Positions 34,034-47,025 of a DNA stretch of 64,000 nucleotides are shown piece by piece; position 1 is the first letter of the stretch, and the number at the start of each line of letters is the position of its first letter. The notes below the pieces were generated by a model. That model saw only the letters and a program-made list of their open reading frames with translations. It did not search any database and was not told where the DNA came from. Where the stretch lies: assembly GCF_024139115.2 (NCBI RefSeq), contig NC_085139.1, positions 14,789,533-14,853,532 of the forward strand, in the 5' to 3' direction. This DNA is from Armigeres subalbatus. Its lineage: Eukaryota > Arthropoda > Insecta > Diptera > Culicidae. The position numbers and the translations under genes were made by a program.

Positions 34034-35798
34034 TTATTATTTATTTATTCAGACTAAGGCCGAAGTGGCCTGTGCGGTATATAAGTGTCTTTTCCATTCG
34101 GCTCGGTCCATGGCTACACGTCGCCAACCATGCAGTCTACGGAGGGTCCGCAAGTCATCTTCCACTTGATCGATCCACCTTGCCCGCTGCGCACCTCGCC
34201 TTCTTGTGCCCGTCGGATCGTTGTCGAGAACCATTTTCACCGGGTTACTGTCCGACATTCTGGCTACGTGCCCGGCCCACCGCAGTCGTCCGATTTTCGC
34301 GGTGTGAACGATGGATGGTTCTCCCAGCAACTCGTGGTTCATTCGCCTCCTCCACGTACCGTCCGCCATCTGCACCCCACCATAGATGGTACGCAGCACT
34401 TTCCTTTCGAAAACTCCAAGTGCGCGTTGGTCCTCCACGAGCATCGTCCAGGTCTCGTGTCCGTAGAGGACTACCGGTCTAATGAGCGTTTTGTAGATTG
34501 TCAGTTTGGTACGGCGGCGAACTCTATTCGATCGGAGCGTCTTGTGGAGTCCAAAGTACGTACGATTTCCAGCCACTATGCGTCTCCGAATTTCTCTGCT
34601 AGTATCATTTTCGGCAGTCACCACTGAGCACAAGTACAAAAATTCTCCAACCACCTCGATTTCGTCACCACCTTCCTATCATGTATTCCGTCTTCGACGT
34701 GTTGATGACTAGTCCGATCCGCTTGTCTGATGTAGGCTTCCTCTTCAGTCTGATGTAGGCTTCCTTCATCTTCTCAAAGTTATGGCCATGATATCTATGT
34801 CGTCGGCGAAGCCAAATAGCTGGACGGACTTATTGAAAATTGTACCACTCGTGTTCATCCCTGCTCTTCGTATTACCCCTTCCAAAGCGATGTTGAATAG
34901 CAGACACGAAAGACCATCACCTTGCCGTAACCCTCTGCGGGTTTCGAAGGGACTCGAGAATGCCCCTGAAACACGAACTACGCACATCACCCGATCCATC
35001 GTCGCTTTGATCAACCGTGTCAGTTTATCCGGAAATCCGTGTTCGTGCATTAGCTGCCATAGCTGGTCCCGATCGATTGTATCATATGCGGCTTTAAAGT
35101 CGATAAATAGATGATGTGTGGGCACGTTGTATTCGCGGCATTTCTGCAGTACTTGGCACCTGGTCCGTGGTGGAGCGTTCGCCCATAAAACCCGCCTGGT
35201 ACTGCCCCACGAACTCCCTTGCAGTTGGTGCTAGTCGACGGCACAAAACTTGGGAGAGTACCTTGTTCCGCGTTCCGCAATGTGATTGCGTGGTAGTTGC
35301 TACAATCCAGCTTATCGCCCTTTTGTAGATGGGACATACGACACCTTCCATCCACTCCTGCGGCAAAACTTCCTCCTCCCAAACCTTGGTAATGACTCAG
35401 TGCAGCGCTCTAGCCAGTGCCTCACCACCGTGTTTAAATAGCTCTCCTGGTAGTTGGTCAACTCCAGGGGCTTTGTTGTTCTTCAGCCGACCGATCTCCT
35501 CCTGGATTTCCTGGAGATCCGGAGCCGGTAGAATTATGTCCTCCGCGCGTTCCCCCAGGTCCATCACCATACCGCCATCTTCGTCTGCTACATCGCCATT
35601 CAGGTGCTCTTCGTAGTGCTGCCGCCACCTTTGGATCACCTCACGCTCGTTCGTAAGAAGGTTCCCGTTTATGTTCTTACACATATCGGGCTGTGGCACG
35701 TGGCCCTTACGTGAACGGTTCAACTTCTCATAGAACTTTCATGTGTTATTAGCGCGGTACAGTTGCTCCGTCTCTTCACGGTCTCGATCTTCCTGCTG
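34034..35798 (-). mobile_element. RTE-like non-LTR retrotransposon, 5'-truncated, copy 2
   Basis: This copy is highly similar to copy 1 at 7340-9223, including the 3' TTATTATTATTTATT tail at 34034. The C-terminal 201 codons (34049-34654) are open here, from the VTAENDTSREIRRRI motif to the TAQATSALV end, whereas copy 1 is broken there. Upstream, DFKAAYDTIDRDQLW to FGFADDIDIMA is intact at 34766-35125. The FADD region and the C-terminal part are separated by a gap at about 34655-34765, where the CIGG-type spacer has been lost. It stops at about 35798 against the direct-repeat sequence at 35812. No target duplication was found. Confidence 0.8.
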
Positions 35799-35811
35799 AC
35801 TGCTTCCTGCT

Positions 35812-35973
35812 GACGCGATCCGCAGCAGCTCGGAAGCATTACTTCTTCCCGCGAAATACATCACAAAACTGAAGCTAACTCCGCTCATCTGTCACTCACA
35901 CATCTGGCACTCGTGTCCAATGTATATGCCCTCTTATTCTGCTTATATTTATTTTATCATACCCGTCTCAATT
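35812..35973 (+). repeat. 160-bp direct repeat, copy 1
   Basis: The block begins GATCCGCAGCAGCTCGGAAG and continues to ATTTTATCATACCCGTCTCA. It is repeated with a few differences at 37635-37801. The first ~20 bases in copy 2 are preceded by a CAGCTGCTGCTCGATCCGCA palindromic run. Confidence 0.65.
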
Positions 35974-36151
35974 CCTACATCTTCCGCCTGTTCTACTCTC
36001 TTATAGTTTCATTATCATTATTTTGTTCTACTATTTAATTCAATCTACTGTTGCGAGCTTTAAAGTTCCGACCGAACGGAGAACTGTGACATTCATGGAA
36101 TTCCCACCAATTAAAAAAAAAACAAATAAACTCATCAAGTTTTTTCTCATA

Positions 36152-36713
36152 CACCTGTGTTCAGAATTATAGCAGCGGAAGCCGTTTTTCATACAAAATG
36201 GTCAACTTTGACAAGCTGTAGCTTTGCACCCGATGACCGATTGAGCTGAAATTTTGGCAGTGAACTACAAATATGATGAATTTTACACATAGTAAGTATC
36301 AATTTTTTCGAATGACGCGTTCAAAATTACGCACTAGGTCAAATTGTTCAAAATAATAGCAGTTGTTTTTTTGGAAATATCAATAAAACAATTGATTGGA
36401 ATGTTATCAATTTGAATTCAGGGGCTGCAAGACACTAAGTTTAAAATTTAAAAAATATAAATTGTTGAATTTGACATTTGAATTTGCCAATATAACAAAA
36501 ATAAAACTGCTATTTTGTTGAACAATTTGACCTAGTGCGTAATTTTGAACGCGTCATTCGAAAAATTGGTACGTAGTATGTGTAAAATTCATCATATTTG
36601 TAGTTCACTGCCAAAATTTCAGCTCAATCGGTCATCGGCAAAGTTACAGATTGTCAAAGTTGACCATTTTGTATGAAAAACGGCTTCCGCTGCTATTATT
36701 CTGAACACAGGTG
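36152..36713. mobile_element. 562-bp palindromic Tc1/mariner-type MITE
   Basis: Left arm (36152-~36370) and right arm (~36500-36713) are inverted repeats of about 210 bp and roughly 95 percent identity by eye. The ends are CACCTGTGTTCAGAATTATA and CACCTGTGTTCAGAATAATA (right read in reverse). TA flanks both sides (36150-36151 and 36714-36715). No transposase frame lies in the ~130-bp spacer. It is a solid foldback MITE of the TA-targeting group. Confidence 0.85.
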
Positions 36714-36715
36714 TA

Positions 36716-37634
36716 TATGAGTGTTCACTAATTCCACATAAGTTTTACATAGTTTCAAACCGATTTCCATAGAAAGTGTTCAAATCATGCAATTTAAAAT
36801 TTCAAATAAAATTCACACACAAACACGTAATTCGAATCTCCAATCAAACCATTAACAACATTCTACGCAACTCTTCGCTTACTTGAACTTTGACCTTTGT
36901 TACCATTTTCTAACACTGGACTCAAGACAAACACTGATCTCGGAATGCAGTTATGGATAGAACTCAAAAGGCTCTAGAACATCAATCTTGCATCAAAATC
37001 CGAAAAAATACATTATAATCAACGCTCTACGCAACTCTTTGCTTACTTGTTCTTACTCTTTGTTTATATTTTCTTACTCTGAATACAAGTCAAGCGCTGA
37101 TCTCAAACATTCCATCAAGCTTATAGATACCCTCTCGGGTAATGATTGTTTACCCTATCAGGGAAATAATTCTATTTCACAAACATCGTTTAATAATTTT
37201 CACATTTTTTCGAGTGGAATAGAATTTTTGTTTTCAAATTTTCTCACAATTTACAATATCACGCGCTTTCACTTTTTTTTTAGTGTAATAGAATACAAAC
37301 ATATATATATTTTTTTATGGGTGTCACTTTTGCTTTTGCAAAAATATTTTTTCCTGAGTATACCAGTGATGAATGACGTTTAGCGCACGCACACTAATGT
37401 TCGTGATGTGTTTACCTTACCTTTTTTTCACAACCTCAAACCGGCACATTTGGATGTGATAATCTCAACACACAGCTCTTTTTTTCATCAAAACAAACGC
37501 GGTTTTAATTTTTTTTTTCTTCGCAAAAGACCGAGCTCATTTAATTGGAAGCGTCACATTTGTCACAGCAAACCGACTTGGCCAATGTCGTGTTCGGAGG
37601 AGACGGCCTCACCCGAATCAACCGTCTCCAGCTG
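36716..37634. other. AT-rich DNA with a diverged ~160-bp tandem duplication
   Basis: The motif CTACGCAACTCTTCGCTTAC at about 36863 recurs as CTACGCAACTCTTTGCTTAC at about 37027. Both are followed by GACTCAAGACAAACACTGATCTC or a relative. A 131-codon frame (36988-37383 plus) covers the second copy but is Phe/Ile-rich low-complexity and not convincing. Confidence 0.4.
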
Positions 37635-37801
37635 CTGCTCGATCCGCAGCAGCTCGGAAGCATTACTTCTTCCCGCGAAATACATCACAAAACTGAAGCT
37701 AACTCCGCTCATCTGTCACTCACACATCTAGCACTCTTGTCCAATGTATATGCCCTCTAATTCTGTTTATATTTATTTTATCATACCCGTCTCAACCCCT
37801 A
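37635..37801 (+). repeat. 160-bp direct repeat, copy 2
   Basis: The second copy of the 35812-35973 block, with substitutions such as TAGCACTCTTG for TGGCACTCGTG. It ends at CCCGTCTCAACCCCTACA. The two copies could be the ends of one element or two dispersed copies; no polypurine tract or primer site was recognised. Confidence 0.6.
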
Positions 37802-39234
37802 CAGGAATATCATCAACTCATTGCCTTCAACTGTGGATCTCCTAAAACTTTCAAAGGGACATAAATAACATTATTTAGAACTAAGTTTAATGATAATTAA
37901 ATATATCTATTGTTTTACTTCCATTACATACTGTCGTATTCCAGCCGAAAACGGCTGAATGGAATCTGCCATTGAAGTGCGACTGCTCGTTTGTAAATTC
38001 GACAACAAACTGCCGGTGCAATCTTCGTCGTTGCTATTCAACCCGATGGCGTTACCAACACCATCTCACACTGCGGCGCAGCAATGAACCGTTGCATCAT
38101 GACGTCAAACGACAATTTTTATTTACCCGTATTCAAATGGAGAGTGTAGTTTCATGAGGGCAATGTTTACATTGTTTTCACGATAGAGATCAGAATTTGT
38201 GCATATGCAACATTGAGAGTTCGAATCAAGTCTAATGTGAAATTTGCCACATTGTACGGTGAATTGAGGCACGCGAAATATGTGATTTCACGGAATTGGT
38301 ATATTTGATGGATTATCTTTGATGTGCTATCCGCAATAGCAGAATCAATTCATAGTCTAGAATCACTACAAACTAAAATCATTAGCCGCTGCTCTGAATA
38401 CTACATCTTTCTCCTTCCTACTCTTTAAACTTTGTGAGAATATGATTTAAGTTTTATAAATTTTTCAAAATATAGAAAAATGAAACCTAAATTGCTTCAA
38501 AATAAATTTAATTATTTCATAATATTTTAGTACCATCAACATCCAATGCATAAAAGAACAGACTTGATGTTAAGTACCGTCGTATTTTAGCTAAAAACTA
38601 ATATTGATTAGCAGCTTACTCTGAATACTACATCTTTCTCCATAGGTCTTCCATAGAATACCCAGACGCAGGTATGGAAAAAATCGGTTCATTTAGCGCT
38701 AATCTTTCATTCACCTCTACACACAATCGAAAATTAGACAACTGTACACGAGCCCTTCCAAAATTTTCAATTTCGATTGTCTGCCGTTTGGCTTTGGTTA
38801 GTAACGAATCATGCCAAAAAACAAACAGACAAAATTCGTCACCGAATCTTTCCCACAGATAGCAAATGATGCATAGCCGGTATTTGTTTACAATCGGTTC
38901 GTAAACGAATGGAATCGCAATTGAGTGGTGAGTGAGGATTCGGCAGAAAGAATCAGGCCGTAAAACGAATCATTGAGTCTAAATTGAATCAATCTTCTGA
39001 GTCCAACTCAGTGTTTTCTGCTGCACTCACTACACGTCGGTTAATTCTCATCTCTCGATTTCTTTTCGCACTATCTGTGGTTTCACTTATTCCTGCTGGG
39101 GGGCACTCAGTAGGTATGAATCGTTTGTTGGTTCGCTGTTGGGTTTAGTAGCATTCATTTTGCAATCGTGTGTTCGCTGATGGATAGGGATTTTAAATCG
39201 GTGTGGTTCGTGTGAGTGAGTGAGTTTTCCCATA
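37802..39234. other. Unique DNA before the 112-bp satellite
   Basis: No gene is supported. The motif CTCTGAATACTACATCTTTC occurs twice (about 38392 and 38618), hinting at another old duplication. Confidence 0.4.
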
Positions 39235-40480
39235 ACTGCCCAGACGTAGTCCTACGTCAACATGCCTTGGAGTTCTACTCTCTCCAAAAAAACAAAAAAT
39301 GCATCGGAATCCTGCTCTGCATTCGCAAAGTATACTCTTCTATAGAATACACAAACGAAGTCCTACCTTAAAATGCCTTAGAGTTCTACTCGCTCCGCTC
39401 CCGCTTTGGAGTCCTTCACATTCGCAAAGTATACTCCTCTATAGAATGCACAGCCGTAATCCTACGTCAAAATTTCTCAGGTTTCCGGAATGAACACAAA
39501 ATGTCTTGGAATCCAGCTTCGCATTTGAAAAGTGTACTCTTCAAAATGTACTCTACATAATACACAGACGTAGTCCAACGTCAACATGTCTCGAAGTTCT
39601 ACACGCTTCGGAAAAAAATTAAAAATACCTTGGAATCCTACTCTGCATTCGCAAAGTGTACTCCTTTATAGAATACACAGATGCAGTCCTACGTCAAAAT
39701 GTCTCGGACTTTTACTCGCTCCGGAATGAACACAAGATGTCTTGGAGTCCTGCTTTGCATTTTCAAAGTGTACTCTTCTATTGAATACACAGACGTAGCC
39801 CTACTCCAATATGCCTCAGAGTTTTACTCGCTCCAGAATAAACACGGAAATGCCTCGAAAGTCTGCTTCGCATTCACAAAATGTACTCTACATAATACAC
39901 AGACGTAATCTTACGTCAACATGCCTCGGATTTCTACTCGCTCCGGAATCAACAACAAATGCCTCGGACTCCATCACATTCGCAAAGTATACTAGAATAC
40001 ACAGCTGTAGTCCTACGTCTACGTAATGAACACAAAATGTCTTGGAATCCTGCCTCGCATTTGCAAAGTGTTCCCTTCTATTGAATACACAGACGCAATC
40101 CTACGTCAACGTGCCTCGGAGTTCTATTCGCTCCGGAGTAAACACGAAAATGCCTCTAAGGTTTGCCGCATTCACAAAGTGTACTCTACATAATACACAG
40201 ACGTAGTTCGACTTTAAAATGTCTCGGAGTTTTACTCTCTCCGGAATGAACACAAAATGCCTTAGAATCCTGCTTCGCATTCGCAAAGTGTGGTCTTCTA
40301 TTGAATTCACAGACGTAGCCCTACTTCAACATGCCTCGGAGTGTTACTCGCTCCGGAATAAAACACGAAAATGCCAAGAAAGTCTGCTTCGCATTAACAA
40401 AATGTACTCTAAATAATACACAGACGTAATCTTACGTCAATATGCCTCAGATTTCTACTCGCTCTGGAATCAACAAATCA
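39235..40480 (+). repeat. ~112-bp satellite with ~520-bp higher-order period
   Basis: Eleven to twelve diverged units start with CACAGACGTAGTCCTACGTC or a relative at about 39240, 39350, 39449, 39562, 39675, 39788, 39898, 40001, 40088, 40196, 40308 and 40420. Each has ATGCCTCGGAGTTCTACTCG, CTCCGGAAT, AATCCTGCTTCGCATTC and AAGTGTACTCT. Units at 39788-39970 and 40308-40480 resemble each other more than their neighbours (both with GTAGCCCTACT then GTAATCTTACGTCAA), giving a longer repeat of about 520 bp. Short open frames inside are repeat translations. Confidence 0.8.
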
Positions 40481-40583
40481 ACAGTGGCGCTAACCTACAA
40501 TGTACTTGCGTCTCCACGCACTATCCATACCAGAATGCTGATTCGCCGACGCATGGTACTTTGTTCCCTAGTAGTTGCCAGCT

Positions 40584-40883
40584 GATGATTGGGGATGATT
40601 AGGGCCCTCCTTAGCCGTGCGGTAAGACGCGCGGCTACAAAGCAAGACCATGCTGAGGGTGGCTGGGTTCGATTCCCGGTGCCGGTCTAGGCAATTTTCG
40701 GATTGGAAATTGCCTCGACTTCCCTGGGCATAAAAGTATCATCGTGTTAGCCTCATGATATACGAATGCAAAATGGTAACTTGGCTTAGAAACCTCGCAG
40801 TTAATAACTGTGGAAGTGCTTAATGAACACTAAGCTGCGAGGCGGCTCTGTCCCAGTGAGGGGATGCAATGCCAATAAGAAGA
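40584..40883 (+). mobile_element. tRNA-derived SINE, complete, copy 1
   Basis: The 300-bp element has an A-box-like stretch (TAGCCGTGCGGTAAG, from about 40612) and a B box GGTTCGATTCC at 40666-40676, the internal RNA polymerase III promoter. A SINE body (CTAGGCAATTTTCGGATTGG, TGGCTTAGAAACCTCGCAG) and an AATAAGAAGA tail follow. AGTTGCCAGCT at 40573-40583 is duplicated at 40884-40894, so the copy is full length and its ends are exact. The family resembles Aedes SINEs such as Feilai or Gecko, but I cannot name it with certainty. Confidence 0.85.
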
Positions 40884-40894
40884 AGTTGCCAGCT

Positions 40895-43800
40895 AAAGGC
40901 GTATTGCCTCATGAGTTTTCCGGCAACAGAATATCCCAACTTTTGAAATGTGAATATTATAAATATAATTGAGATTTTTGACAATTTTTGAATGGCATCA
41001 ACTAGCTATCTTGTTGAACTGTTGCATAATGTAAAAATACCCATAAATAGCGTTACAAATAAGACAATAAATCAGTGTTTGCTTAGCTAGGGCATTTTGC
41101 CCCCCCTTCCCCTATCGAGGTATGACTGTAGATTTCTTTTAGTTGTTAATGGCACACATGATGCCACAATTGATATCGTAATGATATCGGTCCGGAGTTA
41201 GATAAAATTAAATCTATCGATCGTCTCTGATTACATTCAAACAACGTCAAACAATCTTTGATTTGTTGATTTTGAAAATCAAATCAATGTGCAATTTTTC
41301 AGATGCAACGCTTTGTATTGGAAAGCATGTGTATTTCTTTCAAATGAGTTCTATTGAGTGATTTTCCTCATAAAAGTGTATAAACAAAACCAATTCGCGA
41401 AACCTCGCGAACGTTTATACAATCACCTCACGGCTTCAATAATAATGAAACACACAAAAGCGCAATCATCATTTGCTTAATTTGCATACGAAGTCCGCCA
41501 CTTCCCCATCACATCGTCCGCATTCCAGGCAACCCTTCCATTCTGCTCCATCATCAAAACAATATGCTATTTATAATTGCCGCGCCACAAAACAATTATT
41601 CTCCGCTGTTGCTCCGCAGAACCAACGCTCGGCATGCAAAGCGAAATACTATTTTATTGTATTTTAATAAAAATATTTCCCTACCTTTCCGAATTGGCAA
41701 ACTCCGATCCCCAGCTTCACAACAGTCCAATCCGATGTCCGCGAAATGGCGGAAATGCAACGCACGGGTGGCGAACTGATTACCCTCTTAAAAGCAGACA
41801 GAAGGATTTGCCGGTCCGCTTTTTCGCGGGCAGGTCGTTTTTAAAATTCGCTGCCTACCTTTTCAAATTTTAATTAAATTTAGAACTTCCCCGGCGAGTA
41901 CCCTGCACTACCTCCCCAGGCAGCAGCAGCGCCACGCTTGATTGCGCCAGCCCAAACGAACTCCGAACCACCCGGTGAGAACTCTTTGGTGTGAAGTGTT
42001 GTCCGCTTAGCGCGCCCGTTCAGCTCGGCTTTTCGACACGTCAGCGATTGATGAAATAATATTTTATTGATACTAAATTTTCAAAGTACCTACCTATTCA
42101 AACCCCAGTGGCAATGGCAGTCAGCCGTCCACCCGGTCGGTAGATGATGGTGGCAAATTGGGATAACCTTCACATCATTTGGCAGCAGGAAAATCGACTA
42201 AACTGTGTATATGTGTGCGACCGGATGGATTGCCTGCGAGTGTCCCAAGAGTGGCCACTGGGGCCGTCCGTGTGCCAATGATGGCACCGCACAAAAAGCA
42301 AATGGTTCGCCTGGAATTAATTCAAAACTGAAATTAATTTCCAAATCCTGACGATGGGCTTTTGTCTGGTCCGGTTGATCGATACGGTGTTGCGGCGGTA
42401 AGTTAGAAGATGATGGGATTCGTAAACATTTTTGATGAACGATGCCTGTGGTGAGAATAAATCCCACAGTGAATTGGTCAGCAATAAAGGCAGTTTGCTT
42501 CTGTGGCATATTTGATTTAGATAGTGGAAATCGTTCAACGAATTTAGAAAGTGATTAGCTGATAATGTATTCGAATTGATTAGGCTGATTCGTTTGATGT
42601 GTGTTTTGGAAGTGGGAAAATGTACACGAATTAAAAACAGATTATCAGCCACACCCCCATTTATAACATGATTTGCTCTATAAGTGAGTCTATTAAACAT
42701 TTTTTAATGGATTTGAAGAATCCTTCAAGAGTTCATTCGAGTTTATGTTGCAGTATCAAGTAAGCGTGGAAAAAACCGTAAATAACTACAAATAAATCCA
42801 TGAAGTATTGAAATTGTTACTTGGATATTCTAGTGGGCAGGGAGCAAGAAATTTTTAGGAAAAGTAAATGTTTATTCAATATTTGGAACATTTGTCCTTA
42901 TAAAACAGATATCTATAAATAACAAAATGAGATATTTGGAGGGAACTAAATAGGTATCGAATTAATATCTTTCAAGGTATCAAACTTAATTGCGGTATTG
43001 CCATATATTTGAAAAAAATAAGTAATCATTCATCAATATCATGATGATGCACATCAGCTTGCTGCTCGGGAAATGACGTGATATTGAAAATACATTTGAT
43101 AGTACGTTATTCCAACAAAATTATTTGTTATTTCATGCCAATAAAACATGTATTCACGGCTCATGCAGACATGATGTTTATATTCACTTTCTGGTTAAAA
43201 ATTTTGCATAGCTATCGTACATCATAAGAAGCACAGTATCACATATTGTCAAATTTTGTTCACCCAATCGCGATAGAACAACATCGGCTTGATTCATCGG
43301 GTAAATATTTGGACTCCGAAAATTCACGTTCCTCGAACAAAATACATCCGATGGCCCGAGCAAACATTCTCATCGTTGTTCACCCTTTCAAATCCTCAGC
43401 CAGTCCCAAGCCTACTGCGGGGATGTCATGTCACCAATCTCTGCGCTCCACCAGCCCCAGCACTGACTGACTGATGTGTGATAGCGGGCGCAGCTTTATA
43501 GCCCCCAACGAACGCTTCCATCAATTCAGTCCCATGCATACTGCGCTTTCGGAAATGGAGCCCAAAGATAAAGCTCAAACTTTTGACAGCCGAGAATATA
43601 CGTCATATTGTTTAATTACTCCCGGCTGCTGCTCTGTGCGACAACGGCGCGCTAAATCCTCCGCACCACAAGACAAAAATTGTCAACTCAAATCGCGCGA
43701 ACGGCGTGAGCCTCCTCGCGATGATAAAGTATCAACAAGGGCGAATTTATCATCGGGCGAAACAACCAACGGGACGGCGGCATCGGTTGTGTGTTGATTT

Positions 43801-44989
43801 AAGCAATTTTTGCGTACGGTGTTCGGTTGTCGCAATTTATGGATGCCATGTTTTATGGGAAATGTTTTCCAACTGATCGTTCGAATTTTGTCTATATTTC
43901 ACTCCTCCCCCCATATTTCCTGGCCGGGCGAGCTGGTGGAGCGCATTGACAACTGACTGACTGTTTGCACATCATGGCAATGTGTCGACTGCGAATTGCA
44001 AACATGCTCTTCATGCATTGTTGATTCTGCCTTCGATGGTAATGGGTATTTGAAAAATGTCGAAGCCAAATATTTTCGAATGGAACTTTATGTTTGCATA
44101 AACAACCGCCAACAGATGAATTCGGTTACACATTTATGATAGCTGATAGGAACAATGGAGCAATGTCGATGGTTCTCGTACTGGTTCGAGCATGTAAAAT
44201 AAGCAATGGGAGCTTTTTAAGATTTATGTGACGTTGGAGTTAATATGTTCCATTTTTTGGAACAGAACAGTCCTAGGCTTTGCCTTTCTATTAATAAATT
44301 ATTTCAACTTTTAACTTGTAATAGGAAATTTTCCAACACTAAGTTTGATTTTGGAAGAAATTTATTTGTGCAAGAATGAGATTTCATTTCATCCACGTGT
44401 CGCATAAAAATCAAACTCAATATTTACCCCCTAACGTTAGCAACTGCAAATCCTTACCTAGAAGAGCTACATAAATATTATTATTATAGCATATGTCATA
44501 TATGGACTGCAGAGATATGGGTTAAAAAAATATTATATCGCCATTTTTATTTAATTTACATATAATAATATAATTATACATGTAATCAAGATGATAATTC
44601 ATTTAATCTTAATCAATATTGTGGAGCTTTTTGTGGAAATAGGCAAGCGGGGTTATCCGGAGAACTATATTCATCTTCTTCTTTTTGCTTGAGCGTCAAG
44701 CTCGAAAGGGCCAGTAGATCAAACTATATGCCCAAAAAACTATCACTCCTGTCTGCGATGGTTCAACACGTGTATTTGACTGGTGGCAAACTGCCACGAT
44801 TGCATTGATTAACATTTTGGTGGCTTTCCGTTGTCGTTCATATAAAGCCTACTTCGAAATTTTCAAATCTATTGGATATTAGGTTCTGCAGCGTCTGTAT
44901 GTAACCTCAAACTGATGACAGATTAGTAGTACTTCGCGTTGGACTCGGGGACTGCCAACCAATCACGAAGTTGAACCTTGTCGGAGTTC
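40895..44989. other. Long unique stretch, no supported gene
   Basis: Several modest frames occur (98 codons at 41577-41873 plus, 127 at 42317-42700 minus, 107 at 43474-43797 plus), none with a recognisable domain. GC-rich patches at 41880-42010, 42110-42320 and 43360-43800 contrast with the AT-rich surroundings and may be conserved non-coding or regulatory DNA of a large intron. No repeat family was recognised. Confidence 0.4.
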
Positions 44990-47025
44990 TCATCAGGTCA
45001 TATATCTAGACGATATAATAATTATCAGTGAGACGTTTGAAGAGCATTTGCTTCTCCTAATAGAAGCGGCCGCTAGGCTAAGAAATGCGGGTCTCACAAT
45101 CTCGGTTGAAAAAAGCCGGTTCTGTCGGAAACAGGTGCGCTATTTGGGCTATTTACTTACTGAAAACGGTCTAAGCATTGAAAGTTGTAAGCTAGAGCCA
45201 ATATTGAATTATCCTAGGCCAAAGACCATAAGGGAGATCAGGAGATTGATGGGACTAATGGGATTTTACCAGAAGTTCATACCACGTTATAGCCACCTGA
45301 CAGCACCAATCACCGATTTATTAAAGAAATCAAAAAATTAAATGGTCTGAAGAAGCAGAGGAGGCTCTGTCACAATTGAAGGCAGTCCTCACGTCAGCAC
45401 CAGTGTTAGGTAATCCAGATTATACTAGACCATTCATTATTGAAACGGATGCTTCACAATTAGCAGTGGGTGCTGCTTTGCTACAAGAATTTGACGAAGG
45501 TAAACGGATTATAGGATATTTTAGTAAAAAACTTTCGAGCACCCAACGCAAGTATTCAGCAACTGAGAGAGAATGCTTAGGAGTTCTACTCGCGGTAGAG
45601 AATTTTCGTCACTACATTGAAGGTTCTACCTTCACAGTAATAACGGACGCTAAGAGTATTACGTGGTTATTTTCTTTATCAGCTGCCAACGCAAATTCGA
45701 GACTATTACGTTGGGCTCTAAAATTACAATCGTACGATTTTACACTTCAATACCGCAAAAGGGAAAGATAACGTTTTAGCAGATTTCTTATCCAGAATCG
45801 AAATACTTACCGTTACTGACAAATCATACGAAGATCTCAAAGAACATATTTTAAACGACCGAAATAACTATAAACAATTTATGGTAAAAGGTAGTAAGAT
45901 TTTTAAGTTCGTTGTTGACAACAAAAAATTTACGGATCGACGATATGAGTGGAAATATTATCCACCTGTACATGAGCAGGATGAAATTCTTCGTGCGATT
46001 CACGAACCAGCGCATCTTGGTTACGACAAGACGCTAAATGAGCTGAAAGAGAAATTTTATTGGCCTAATATGGCAAAGGATACAAAAACGTTTTGTAAAG
46101 GCGTGTATGTCATGTAAAACATCAAAAACAACAAATTTCAATCCTACTCCACCCATGGGATCACAGAAAAAGTTTTGTGACCACCCCTGGCAATTAATTA
46201 CGCTGGACTATGTTGGACCATTTCCCCCATCAGGCAAAGGTCGAAGCACCTGCCTCTTAGTACTGACGGATGTGTTTACAAAATTTGTGCTAGTACAGCC
46301 ATTTCGTCAAGCTACAGCGGAAACTCTTGTGCAGTTCCTAGAACAAGCCGTATTTCTTTTGTTTGGGGTACCGGAAATGATCCTGACCGACAACGGTACC
46401 CAATTCACATCTAAACATTTCGCTAATTTATTACAGCAATACGGGGTCAAACACTGGTTGACTCCATCATATCACCCACAGGTGAATAACACCGAAAGGG
46501 TCAATAGGGTAATAACAACCGCCATAAGGGCAACCCTAAAGGGAAGCCATAAGAATTGGTCGGACAATTTACAGCATATTGCTAACGCGATTCGAACTTC
46601 GGTTCATGAATCGACGAAATATTCACCCTATTTTCTTACGTTTGGCAGAAACCGCGTGTCAGATGGTAGAGAGTATGAAAGAATGAGGTCTGCTAATGCC
46701 AGCATTACAGACACCAATTTAAATGATCATGATAGGGACAAACTTTACCAAGAGGTGCGCCGTAACTTGGCCGAAGCATACGCTAAGCAGAGTAAATACT
46801 ACAATTTGAGATCCAATAAGAAGGCACCAACTTATATTGTAGGGGAAAATTTATGAAGAAGAACACTGTACTTTCAGACAAATCAAAAAGGCTACTGTGC
46901 TAAATTATGAGCAAAATTTGTACCAGCAATCGTAACTAGAGTGCTTGGTGATAGCTACGAGCTCGAGGATCTGAATGGTAATCCTCTGGGTATTTTTCAT
47001 GCCAATTTCATGAAGAAATTTTGAA
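44990..47025 (+). pseudogene. Ty3/gypsy retrotransposon pol, 5'-truncated and frameshifted
   Basis: Plus-strand order: RT palm YLDDIIIIS (45003-45029) with VRYLGYLLTENGLSIE and FYQKFIPRYS (45048-45341), then RNase H with FIIETDASQLAVGAALLQ, TERECLGVLLAVENFRHYIE and VITDAKSITWL (45376-45771), an integrase zinc-binding region HEPAHLGYDKTLNELKEKFY (45881-46117), the integrase core with LDYVGPFP, LTDNGTQF and NNTERVNRV (46107-46856), and a C-terminal HANFMKKF end at about 47024. Frameshifts lie near 45338, 45765, 46105 and 46856, each consistent with a one-base change. Gag, protease and the N-terminal RT are missing and no LTR was found. Confidence 0.85.

Noticed and set aside
36988..37383. 131-codon Phe/Ile-rich plus frame
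   Set aside because: The residue make-up reflects T-rich DNA, and the stretch includes a tandem duplication.
39299..40416. Several 60-75-codon plus frames
   Set aside because: All lie within the 112-bp satellite and repeat its sequence.
40612..40676. Possible true tRNA gene (A and B boxes)
   Set aside because: The boxes belong to a SINE with a long non-tRNA body, a tail and target duplications, and no cloverleaf was evident.
43474..43797. 107-codon plus frame in GC-rich DNA
   Set aside because: No recognisable domain or conserved motif, and no splice sites that would support an exon; kept as non-coding.
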